Source: Sulfuricella sp. | Lineage (GTDB): Bacteria > Pseudomonadota > Gammaproteobacteria > Burkholderiales > Sulfuricellaceae | Direction of reading: 5' to 3' | NCBI GenBank assembly: GCA_023266195.1 | Contig: JAHFRP010000002.1 | Coordinates: 62,001-126,000 of the forward strand | Length of the DNA stretch: 64,000 bases | Shown here: in pieces, positions 53,029-61,046 of the stretch | Position numbering within the stretch: position 1 is the first letter of the stretch | Layout of the letters: each line of letters begins with the position of its first letter | Made by a program: the position numbers and the translations under genes | The notes under the pieces: generated by a model | The model's database searches: none | The model's input: only the letters and a program-made list of their open reading frames with translations | What the model was told of the DNA's origin: nothing

Positions 53029-54366
53029 ATGCCTGAAATTCTGAGCGGCGTTTTGCAATTGTTGCTCCTGGCCGCCGTCTTGTGGCTGGCCTATCGGCTG
53101 AGCACCCTGGCTCGCCGGCAGGACGAGTTGCCGGCGTCGGTGGCCAAAGGCATGGAAGAAAAGCATCGCGCCATGCTGTCCGATTTGCACGAAGGCCTGG
53201 CGCGGCAGGGCGACCGTCTGAACTCGGCGGCGGCGGAAAATGCCGAGCGCCTGCGCGCGTCGATTTCCCAGGAGCTTCAGTTGAACCGCGATGCGCTGGA
53301 GAAACTCCAGCTATCCCAGGGCGAAACCCTGGCGCAGACCCGCGAAGCCATGCTGACGCAGCAAGCCGAGCAGGTGCGCGCCAATCAGGAGCTGATCCAG
53401 TCCACTCTGCGCCATACCACTCAGCAGCTGACGGCCGCGATAGAAAGCCTGACGAAGACGGTGGATGGCCGTCTGGAGCAGATCGGCGGCAAGGTGTCGG
53501 AGCGGCTGGACGAGGGCTTCAAGAAAACCAACGAGACCTTTGCCAACGTGATGGCGCGGCTGGCGACGATCGACGAGGCGCAGAAGAAGATCGACGGCCT
53601 CACCACCAATATGGTGAGCCTGCAGGAACTACTCGGCGATAAGCGTTCGCGCGGTGCTTTCGGCGAGGTGCAACTGGAGGCGCTGATCCGCAACATCCTG
53701 CCGCCGTCGGCCTACGCTTTCCAGCACACCCTCTCCAACGGCAGCCGGGCGGACTGCATGCTCAGGCTGCCCGAGCCGACCGGCAATGTCGCCGTCGATT
53801 CCAAGTTCCCGCTGGAAAACTATCACCGCATGTTTGCCGCTGAACTGTCCGTGGCGGAGCGCGCCGCGGCGCAGAAGCTGTTCAAGGCGGACGTGAAGCG
53901 CCATATCGACGCGATCAGCGAGAAATACATCGTGCCACCCGAAACCAGCGACGGCGCGGTGATGTTCGTGCCGGCCGAAGCGGTGTTCGCCGAGATCCAC
54001 GGCCACCACCAGGACGACGTGGTGGATTACGCCATGCAGAAGCGGGTGTGGATCGTTTCGCCGACCACCATGATGGCGATCCTGAACACCGCCCGCGCCG
54101 TGATCAAGGACGTGGAAACCCGCAAGCAGGTGCACATCATCAAGGAAGAGCTGGGCAAGCTGGGGCAGGAATTCTCCCGCTTCGACAAGCGCATGAAAGC
54201 CCTGGCCGACCACATCCGCCAAGCGCAGAAGGATGTGGACGAGGTGCATGTAACGAGCCAGAAGATCACGCGCCGTTTTGCCCAGATCGAGCGCGTGCAG
54301 CTGGACGAGTCGGGCGTGCCGGTGCTGGAGGCGCTGGACGAAATGACGGTCGGGGAGGAGTCCTGA
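53029..54366 (+). CDS. rmuC: DNA recombination protein RmuC
   Basis: A 445-residue protein. An N-terminal helix (8-25) anchors it, a long coiled coil covers about 40-190, and the RmuC nuclease-like domain follows with RGAFGEVQLEALIRNILP and VAVDSKFPLENYHRM. RmuC limits inversions at short inverted repeats. It lies 4 bp before the GGDEF-EAL gene. Confidence 0.92.
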   Translation: MPEILSGVLQLLLLAAVLWLAYRLSTLARRQDELPASVAKGMEEKHRAMLSDLHEGLARQGDRLNSAAAENAERLRASISQELQLNRDALEKLQLSQGETLAQTREAMLTQQAEQVRANQELIQSTLRHTTQQLTAAIESLTKTVDGRLEQIGGKVSERLDEGFKKTNETFANVMARLATIDEAQKKIDGLTTNMVSLQELLGDKRSRGAFGEVQLEALIRNILPPSAYAFQHTLSNGSRADCMLRLPEPTGNVAVDSKFPLENYHRMFAAELSVAERAAAQKLFKADVKRHIDAISEKYIVPPETSDGAVMFVPAEAVFAEIHGHHQDDVVDYAMQKRVWIVSPTTMMAILNTARAVIKDVETRKQVHIIKEELGKLGQEFSRFDKRMKALADHIRQAQKDVDEVHVTSQKITRRFAQIERVQLDESGVPVLEALDEMTVGEES

Positions 54367-54370
54367 TCCC

Positions 54371-56722
54371 GTGTTGAAGAATTCGAAATTCCTCATTCTC
54401 GCCGGATTCGGCTTGGTGCTGCTGCTGATGACCGCGCTGACCACCGTCGGCCTGACGCGCATCACGTCCCTGCACGAGCGGGTCGATGCCGTGCGCGAGA
54501 TGCACGATGCCAAAATCAAGCAGGTTTCCGCAATGGTCACCGCCGCGCGGGAACGGGCGATCAGCCTGCATCGTCTGGCGCTGTTGACCGACCCGTTCGA
54601 GCTGGATGAGGAACAGCTCCTGTTCGGCCGTTACGCGGTCGATTTCATCCGAGCCAGGGATGGCCTGCTGGCCTTGGGCCTGAATCGCGAGGAAAAATCC
54701 GTCCTCGACAGGGCGCTGGATGGAGCCAAGCGCGGCGAGCAATGGCAGCTGAAGGTGACCGAACTGTTTCAGCAAGGCGACGGTCATGACGCCGAAGCTC
54801 ACCAGCTGTTGCTGAAGGAGGTCATCCCCGCGCAGAAACTGGTGATCGGCACCCTGGGGGAATTGATGGCGCTGCAACAGCGGCAGGAACGCGCCGCCGT
54901 CGCCGATGCCGCTTCTTCGTTTCGCCGCGCACTCCTGACCATGGGTTCGCTTGGCATTCTCGCCGTCGCGCTGGGCGCGCTGATCGCCCTGTATGTGATG
55001 CGCCGCACGGCGTTGACGGAGCGCGCGCTGTTCCAGGAAAAGGAACGCGCGCAGGTGACGCTGGATTCCATCGGCGACGGGGTGATCACCGTCGATGCGG
55101 TGGGCCGGGTGATCTATTTCAATCCCGTCGCCGAACAGCTTACCGGCTGGAGACTGCCGGAAATCCAGGGATTGTCCTTGCGTTGGGCATTCAATGCGGT
55201 CGATGCTTATACGCACAAACAAATCGAGCATCCGGCCTTCGACGGCGCCGTCGACGGCGCTACCGTCAACGTTTACGAGAACGTGCTGCTGATCAGCAAC
55301 GACGGCCGCGAGTTCGACATCGAAAGCTCGGTGGCGCCGATGCGCAACCAGGCTGACCAGGTCACCGGTTTGGTGCTGGTGTTCCGCGACGTTACCCAGT
55401 CGCGCGAGCTGGCCAAGCAGCTCGCGTGGCAGGCGACCCATGACCAGTTGACGAGCCTGATCAACCGGCGCGAATTCGATTTGCGTCTAACCCGCCTGCT
55501 GGAGAGCACGAAGGCGAGCGGCGACGAGCATGCCTTGCTCTATCTGGATCTCGACCAGTTCAAGCTGGTCAACGATACCGCCGGCCACGCCGCCGGCGAT
55601 GAGCTGCTGCGGCAGCTGACCGACAGGTTGCGCGCGCAGATTCAGGGCGACGACACGCTGGCCAGGCTGGGCGGGGACGAATTCGGCGTATTGCTGGAAC
55701 ACCGGTCCCTGGATGCGGCGCTGAAAATCGCCAACGTGCTGCGCGAAACGGTGCAGGCGTTCCGCTTTACCTGTGAAGGACGCCTATTCGAGGTGGGCGT
55801 CAGCATCGGCCTGGTGCCCATTACCGCACAGAGCGAAAATCCGGCCAATCTGCTGAGCTGCGCGGATGCGGCCTGCTACGCCGCGAAGGACAAGGGCCGC
55901 AACCGCGTCAATGTGTACAGCCCGGAAAACCTCGATCTAATGCAGCGCCAAAACGAGATGCTGTGGGTTACCGATATTTCCAAAGCGTTCGAAGAGAATC
56001 GTTTCTGCCTCTACTCGCAGCCCATCCGCTTCTTGGGCGATGCACCCGCAACCGCGCGCCATTGCGAAATTTTGCTGCGCATGGTGGATGCGCAGGGGCA
56101 GGTTATCCTGCCTGGCGCTTTTTTGCCGGCCGCAGAACGCTATGGCCTGATGCCGGTAGTGGACCGCTGGGTGATCCGCACCTTGTTCGCCGCGATCAGA
56201 AACAGCCTGGATCATGGTTCCGGCGCGCAAACCCGGCGTATCTGCTCGATCAACCTTTCCGGCGCCAGCCTGAACGACGAGTATTTCCCCGATTTCCTGC
56301 GCGATCAGATCGACCTTTACCGGATTTCACCGGCGGCACTGTGTTTCGAGATCACCGAAACCGTCGCGATATCCAATCTTGATCGGGTGCGCCACTTCAT
56401 GCTGGAATTGAAGAAAGCCGGCTGTCGGTTCTCCCTCGACGATTTCGGCAGCGGCATGTCGTCGTTCGCCTATCTGAAGGATTTGCCGGTCGATTATCTG
56501 AAAATCGACGGCATGTTCGTCAAGAATATGGTAAAAAATCCGATCGATCTCGCCATGGTCGAGGCGATTAACCGCATCGGCCACGTGATGGGTATCCAGA
56601 CTATCGCTGAATTCGTCGAGGATGAGGCGATCCTGGAGAAGCTGCGCGGGCTCGGCGTGAACTACGCTCAAGGATATGCCGTCGGTCGTCCCGCGCCCTT
56701 GCTGCTCCAACCCTTTCCTTAA
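54371..56722 (+). CDS. PAS-GGDEF-EAL c-di-GMP enzyme with membrane four-helix sensor
   Basis: A 783-residue protein. TM1 (7-28) and TM2 (about 192-212) flank an MCP-like four-helix region. A PAS domain (about 225-340), a GGDEF domain (LGGDEF at 433-438) and an EAL-type domain with EILLR follow. The inhibitory site position reads QGDD rather than RxxD, so product inhibition is probably absent. The start is GTG, 4 bp after rmuC. The stop abuts the composite repeat. Confidence 0.9.
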   Translation: MLKNSKFLILAGFGLVLLLMTALTTVGLTRITSLHERVDAVREMHDAKIKQVSAMVTAARERAISLHRLALLTDPFELDEEQLLFGRYAVDFIRARDGLLALGLNREEKSVLDRALDGAKRGEQWQLKVTELFQQGDGHDAEAHQLLLKEVIPAQKLVIGTLGELMALQQRQERAAVADAASSFRRALLTMGSLGILAVALGALIALYVMRRTALTERALFQEKERAQVTLDSIGDGVITVDAVGRVIYFNPVAEQLTGWRLPEIQGLSLRWAFNAVDAYTHKQIEHPAFDGAVDGATVNVYENVLLISNDGREFDIESSVAPMRNQADQVTGLVLVFRDVTQSRELAKQLAWQATHDQLTSLINRREFDLRLTRLLESTKASGDEHALLYLDLDQFKLVNDTAGHAAGDELLRQLTDRLRAQIQGDDTLARLGGDEFGVLLEHRSLDAALKIANVLRETVQAFRFTCEGRLFEVGVSIGLVPITAQSENPANLLSCADAACYAAKDKGRNRVNVYSPENLDLMQRQNEMLWVTDISKAFEENRFCLYSQPIRFLGDAPATARHCEILLRMVDAQGQVILPGAFLPAAERYGLMPVVDRWVIRTLFAAIRNSLDHGSGAQTRRICSINLSGASLNDEYFPDFLRDQIDLYRISPAALCFEITETVAISNLDRVRHFMLELKKAGCRFSLDDFGSGMSSFAYLKDLPVDYLKIDGMFVKNMVKNPIDLAMVEAINRIGHVMGIQTIAEFVEDEAILEKLRGLGVNYAQGYAVGRPAPLLLQPFP

Positions 56723-56832
56723 CGTGAAGCTCGCGAAGCGAAACCATGTCTCCTCTCCCGCGAACGGGCTAGGGAAACGGTCATGGCGAATCGCGGTTTC
56801 ATGATTCTGGGCGGCGATTCGCCATGACCGTT
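56723..56832. repeat. Composite palindromic repeat, copy 2, inverted
   Basis: Read on the minus strand it begins TAACGGTCATGGCGAATCGC and ends GCTTCGCGAGCTTCAC, closely matching copy 1 at 23814-23930. The first base is directly after the GGDEF-EAL stop codon. The inner CGGTCATGGCG and CGCCATGACCG arms form a long hairpin. Confidence 0.75.
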
Positions 56833-56854
56833 AGGGAGGCGCCAAGTTAACGCC

Positions 56855-56873
56855 ATTCCCGCGAAAGCGGGAA
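56855..56873. repeat. dRS3-like palindrome, second copy
   Basis: ATTCCCGCGAAAGCGGGAA matches the copy at 35409 apart from its last base. It lies 20 bp after the composite repeat. Confidence 0.6.
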
Positions 56874-56901
56874 AGACGAAACAGGAAGAAATCGCTTTGC
56901 G

Positions 56902-57369
56902 TTACTTCTTTTTTGCCGGTTGCGGATTTTTCAGCATCCACACCACCAGGATGCCCTGAATTTCATTGTTCAGGGACTGGTAAGCATAGTCGCGCGGCGT
57001 TTGTCCCTTGAAGTCCTTGGCGTACGCATTGGCGCCGTGGGCCAGGAAAAATTCCACCAGCTCTTTTTTTCCGGTAAAAGCGGCAAGATGCAGCGGGGTG
57101 GCGCTGTTGTTGTCCCTGGCGTTGACGTCGGCGCCTTTGGCCACCAGCAGCTTGGCCACTTCGGGATCAGAGTTGGTGGCCGCCATGTGTAGCGGCGAGG
57201 AGCCGAGCTCGGTGCGTGCGGTCAGGAGATTTTTGTTGGCGGTGAGCATTTTTCCCACTTCCTGGACCGTGCCGTCGCGCGAGGCGTCAAAAATAGTACC
57301 GGCTGCATGGGCGGCGCCCACCACGCTCAACAATAAGGACGCTGCGGCCAGGGTTTTGCGTTTGTTCAT
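56902..57369 (-). CDS. Periplasmic ankyrin-repeat protein
   Basis: A 155-residue protein with a signal peptide (to Ala22 in GAAHA). Ankyrin repeats include ELGSSPLHMAATNSDPEVAK, NNSATPLHLAAFTGKKELVE and FKGQTPRDYAYQ. It probably binds a protein in the periplasm. The start at 57369 gives the signal peptide; a longer frame starts 30 bp upstream. It has no operon partner. Confidence 0.82.
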   Translation of the reverse strand: MNKRKTLAAASLLLSVVGAAHAAGTIFDASRDGTVQEVGKMLTANKNLLTARTELGSSPLHMAATNSDPEVAKLLVAKGADVNARDNNSATPLHLAAFTGKKELVEFFLAHGANAYAKDFKGQTPRDYAYQSLNNEIQGILVVWMLKNPQPAKKK

Positions 57370-57473
57370 TTCAGGATCCTTTGGGTGCCGGCGCGGCATG
57401 CAAGATTGCGCCGGGATTTGATATGATGCGAAATATTATGCACGATTAATCGGGATTGCTTAAGGAGTTTGTG

Positions 57474-57875
57474 ATGCAGAGACGTTGGACGTATTATCCG
57501 GCAGCCGTCATGTTTGGGTTTGCCGTGGTTTTTTCCGCGCAGGCTGCGGAATGGGTGCAGGTGTCAAAAATCAGCGACAATATCCGCGAGGTGGACAAAA
57601 GCAGCATCCACGGCGCCAAGCCGCAACTGACCTTCACCAGCCGGCATGTGATCGACGATGCAAGCGAACTCCGGGTCGGCCACGAGGCGGTGAAATATCT
57701 GGTAATGGAACAGCGGATCGATTGCGGTAAACGCACCACCGTCATGCTGTCGAGTGAGGCGCAGCGCGCCGATATGAGCCGGATCGACCGCCAGGAATTG
57801 GTTGCCGAGAATGAGAGCCCGGTGCTGGAGGGCAGCGTGGATGAGGATGTGCTGAAATTTGTGTGCGCGAACTGA
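57474..57875 (+). CDS. Exported surface-adhesin E-like protein
   Basis: A 133-residue protein. The signal peptide (to about residue 24, AQAAEW) is followed by a beta-rich domain: WVQVSKISDNIREVDKSSIH, MEQRIDCGKRTT and LKFVCAN with two Cys that may pair. It resembles small surface-adhesin protein E-like domains. TAAGGAG precedes the start at 57474. The function is unknown. Confidence 0.65.
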   Translation: MQRRWTYYPAAVMFGFAVVFSAQAAEWVQVSKISDNIREVDKSSIHGAKPQLTFTSRHVIDDASELRVGHEAVKYLVMEQRIDCGKRTTVMLSSEAQRADMSRIDRQELVAENESPVLEGSVDEDVLKFVCAN

Positions 57876-57900
57876 GCCGTGTTTTTGAGCGGAACCGGGC

Positions 57901-58119
57901 ATGAATGAAGACCGCTGGGTAGATATCGAGACCAAAATCGCTTTTCAGGAAGATATGGTGCAGGAGCTGAACAACGCCATCTATCGACAGCAGAAGAAAA
58001 TCGACCATCTGGAAGCGGTGTGTAATTCGCTGATCGAGCACATCAGGGCTTTGTCGGAAGCGGTTGGGGAAAGCAAACCAAGCAGCGGTGCCGTAAATGA
58101 AAGACCGCCGCATTATTGA
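57901..58119 (+). CDS. slyX: SlyX family protein
   Basis: A 72-residue coiled-coil protein. IETKIAFQEDMVQELNNAIY, followed by RQQKKIDHLEAVCNSLIEHI, fits the SlyX family, and the tail ends RPPHY. The molecular role of SlyX is unclear. It follows the adhesin-like gene by 25 bp. Confidence 0.88.
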   Translation: MNEDRWVDIETKIAFQEDMVQELNNAIYRQQKKIDHLEAVCNSLIEHIRALSEAVGESKPSSGAVNERPPHY

Positions 58120-58147
58120 CCTGCCGGGGGATATACGCACGTTGTTG

Positions 58148-58978
58148 TTAAGGTAGCGTAAAAAACCGCCGGTTCATTTCCTCCAGCCCCAGCGTGTGAA
58201 GCACCGCGTTCAGGCGTTCGGTCGGGCGTTTGCGCGGCAGGTTCTTGTAGCTGGCGACGATGAGTTCGTTTTTCATCGAGTGCTCCCACCCCACCAGCTC
58301 GGTCACGCTTACCTGGTAGCCATGCGCTTCGAGTTGAAGGCAGCGCAGCACGTTGGTGACCTGGCTGCCGAATTCGCGGGTGTGCAGCGGATGGCGCCAG
58401 ATCTCGGTCAGGGCGTTCTGGGCCAGCGCCTTGCCCTTGTTTTTCCTGAGCACCGCGGCCACTTCCGCCTGGCAGCAAGGCACCAGCACGATGAATTTCG
58501 CCTGTTTTTTCAGGGCGAAGTGAATGGCATCGTCGGTGGCCGTGTCGCAAGCGTGCAGCGCGGTGACCACGTCTATCCGGGCGGGCAGGCGGTCCGAGTC
58601 GATGGACTGCGCCACCGACAGGTTGAGGAACGACATCCCGGTAAACCCGAGCCTTTCCGCCAGATCGGCGGATTTAACCACCAGTTCGTCCCGCGTTTCG
58701 ATTCCGTAGATATGGGATCGGTTATCCAGGGCCTTGAAGAACAGGTCGTAAAGGATGAAGCCCAGATAGGATTTTCCCGCGCCGTGATCGACAAGCTGGA
58801 TGTCGGGATGGTCCCGCTGCACTTCCAGCAGCAGCGGTTCGATGAAATGGTAGAGATGGTAAACCTGCTTGAGTTTGCGTCGGCTGTCCTGATTCATCTT
58901 GCCGTCGCGGGTGAGAATGTGCAGCTCTTTCAGCAGCTCGACCGACTGGCCGGGCTTTATTTCGTGCGTGTCGTTCAT
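58148..58978 (-). CDS. SAM-dependent methyltransferase (methyltransferase_32-like)
   Basis: A 276-residue protein. The SAM-binding motif is VDHGAGKSYLGFILYDLFF, followed by GIETRDELVVKSADLAERLG; DVVTALHACDTATDDAI and VLVPCCQAEVA form the later motifs. This set is typical of the RRNAD1-like class, sometimes annotated as rRNA methylases. The start at 58978 was chosen because upstream frame sequence overlaps the VOC remnant. Confidence 0.78.
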   Translation of the reverse strand: MNDTHEIKPGQSVELLKELHILTRDGKMNQDSRRKLKQVYHLYHFIEPLLLEVQRDHPDIQLVDHGAGKSYLGFILYDLFFKALDNRSHIYGIETRDELVVKSADLAERLGFTGMSFLNLSVAQSIDSDRLPARIDVVTALHACDTATDDAIHFALKKQAKFIVLVPCCQAEVAAVLRKNKGKALAQNALTEIWRHPLHTREFGSQVTNVLRCLQLEAHGYQVSVTELVGWEHSMKNELIVASYKNLPRKRPTERLNAVLHTLGLEEMNRRFFTLP

Positions 58979-59128
58979 CTGTCGTGGATATCTAAGCGTA
59001 GGGTGCTGTTTTGATGGCAAGCAGGATAACATTGGACTTGCCAATGCCCAAGTGAATCCGCGGGCAAAAAAACAGGAAGGTGGGGGCCTATACTTGATTT
59101 TATGTGCAGTATCGAGCCGAGGGCGCGC

Positions 59129-59390
59129 ATGGCTCAAGTGTCCGGCATCGACCATTGGGTGATCCGGATCGAGGATCTTGAGAAATCCAAGCGGTTTTAC
59201 GACAATATCCTTGGATTCATGGGATTCGAGCTTGAGTGGGAATTCGACCTCATCGTTGGATGGAACAATGGCAAGACCACCTGGACCGGCGAGGCCGACG
59301 AAGAGGGGAAAAAGCATCCGCCCCGATGGGCTAAAGCCGGAAGGAATGTTTTTCCTGGAAAAGAGCAAGAAAGCCGGCAAGAAAAAGTAG
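59129..59390 (+). pseudogene. VOC (glyoxalase-like) gene with internal deletion
   Basis: The first frame gives the N-terminal half of a VOC protein (SGIDHWVIRIEDLEKSKRFY). A second frame from about 59315 gives the C-terminal end PDGLKPEGMFFLEKSKKAGK and a stop at 59388. The middle, with a metal-binding His/Glu, is lost with a frame change. Confidence 0.7.
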
Positions 59391-59430
59391 GTGGGTACCC
59401 CGCCGGGTGTTTACCCAAGAACCGACGGTG

Positions 59431-60426
59431 CTATTTCGACGTAATGCCTATCCAAAAATCATGGTCTTTCCTGACGAACTCGTCGAAAGGGATGTAATGG
59501 GAGCCGTCGCAAGAAAAGGTCAGTCCGACCAACCCATTGAAAATGTTCAGGGTGCCGGAACGCAGATAGAACATTTCGTCCATGAAACGCAGTGTGCGGA
59601 ACGCATCCAGCACGGCGCGAACCTTCCCGGTCGGAACCAGTGCGCCTTCCGGGTAGTGCGTCCGCGGATAGGCCAGGCAGATGTTCGGGTCGATCAGCGC
59701 GTCGAAATCAAGCATGCGGTAGCGGTAGGGGTCTTCCTTCACCCAGACGATGGCGCGGCTGCTGGAAAAGTGCAGCATGACGTGGAAAACGCCATGGTAG
59801 AGCATCAATTCGGCGACTACGCCCAGTACCGTACCGATATGCTGGTCCATTTCGCTTTCTGCCCGCGTCTGGTGAAAAACCGTGCCTCTGATCGAGGGGT
59901 CGCCCTTGATCTGGCGCCAGTGCCGGGGTTCTTCGTAGAGTTCGCGGGCCAGGGGCAGGTCGCGCAGGCCGAAATAGGCGCAGATGAAGCCCAGTGGGGT
60001 GCCGGCCGCATCGTGCACGGTCTGGATGGCGGTAAGGGAAGGGCGCTGCTCGCGCAGACTGATGTAGGCATCGGACAGGAAGAATTCCGTATCCGCGCTT
60101 ACCTCGCTCATGTAAGGCCGTTTCGACCGGTCCCGGCCGAAGCCTTCCATCAGCCCGTGGTGGCCGACGTTGTCGCTGATCTGGACGGCGTTTTCATCCA
60201 TCACGTAGAGATGCTTGCAATACGGGAGCTCTTTCAACCCCTCGCCCAACAGCAAATTGAGCTGCGCACGGCCTCCCCATATCGGAGCACACTCGGCCGC
60301 CAGCCGCTGCAGCGGCTCCCGCAAAATTCTGGCCAGCGCCTCGCGCTGATGTTTGATGCTTTCCTGCAACGTTTCTTTAGCGAGAGGCACAATATCTGCG
60401 TTGTCCATATTTTCATGGTGCCGCAT
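59431..60426 (-). CDS. PDC sensor-domain protein, soluble
   Basis: A 331-residue protein without membrane helices. The middle has a PDC/Cache-like core: LYVMDENAVQISDNVGHHG, GRDRSKRPYMSEV, SDAYISLREQRPSLTAIQTV and GTPLGFICAYFGL. Such domains bind small ligands, but usually in membrane receptors. The C-terminal half is conserved but not recognised. It is divergent from a multi-PAS diguanylate cyclase. A second start lies at 60408. Confidence 0.72.
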   Translation of the reverse strand: MRHHENMDNADIVPLAKETLQESIKHQREALARILREPLQRLAAECAPIWGGRAQLNLLLGEGLKELPYCKHLYVMDENAVQISDNVGHHGLMEGFGRDRSKRPYMSEVSADTEFFLSDAYISLREQRPSLTAIQTVHDAAGTPLGFICAYFGLRDLPLARELYEEPRHWRQIKGDPSIRGTVFHQTRAESEMDQHIGTVLGVVAELMLYHGVFHVMLHFSSSRAIVWVKEDPYRYRMLDFDALIDPNICLAYPRTHYPEGALVPTGKVRAVLDAFRTLRFMDEMFYLRSGTLNIFNGLVGLTFSCDGSHYIPFDEFVRKDHDFWIGITSK

Positions 60427-61046
60427 GGACGCCAGGATTTCAACCTAAAAAGTTCATTTTACGGCCAATTGGCCCAGGCAAACGACGATATTTCCTGGCG
60501 TTGACCGAAAATCAATCGGTCGCCTGCAAGGTCAGCCAGACTGCCGCGACAACAATCTGAATATCCCGCGTTAATCGGCGCCCATCGGCGGTTTGTTGCT
60601 ATAGCCAGGAGTCTGTCCGACGTGAAGAATCGAAGCGCAGGGGGTCATGCAGGCGAGCCGCGAAGCGGATATCCGCAAAATTCGGCTGGGCGAGGGGGCC
60701 TGTTTTGCAGGTCGATAGTCGCGCTATCGACCAAAAAAGCGGCGCGGAATATGGACCGGCCAGGCAGATTTGCGGCCGAATTCCTTTACGTCCGGCAGCC
60801 TTCAAGACTGCAAGCTTGCAGGCGCGGGATGCGGCTACCTCGCTCCGCCGGTGGATGGGCTGGCAGTTTGTTTGCAACCCCGGAGTGGTTAGACGATCCG
60901 GCGACATCGCTATCAAACGCAATTGCCTGGGATTTGCCGCTTGTTTTCCTCTCATTTTGCTTTCATGATTAAACAATTTCCCAAAAAAGCGGTTTGGTCA
61001 TGTCTATCCAGCAATCCTTGTGTCTCCCGTTCGCCGCAGGGCTGCG
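60427..61046. other. Long spacer without a supported gene
   Basis: Open frames up to 125 codons occur on both strands, but none shows a domain, a ribosome site or clear codon bias. It contains an 8-bp stem hairpin (GTCGATAG / CTATCGAC, 60711-60731) and a repeat-like GTTAATCGGCG near 60570. It must hold the promoters of both flanking genes. Confidence 0.5.

Noticed and set aside
59407-60504. 365-codon plus frame opposite the PDC-domain gene
   Set aside because: The minus frame shows Cache/PDC-like conservation; the plus frame reads as an antisense product.
60599-60976. 125-codon minus frame and 116-codon plus frame in the 60.4-61.0 kb spacer
   Set aside because: Both overlap each other, lack ribosome sites and domains, and have stem-loop repeats inside.
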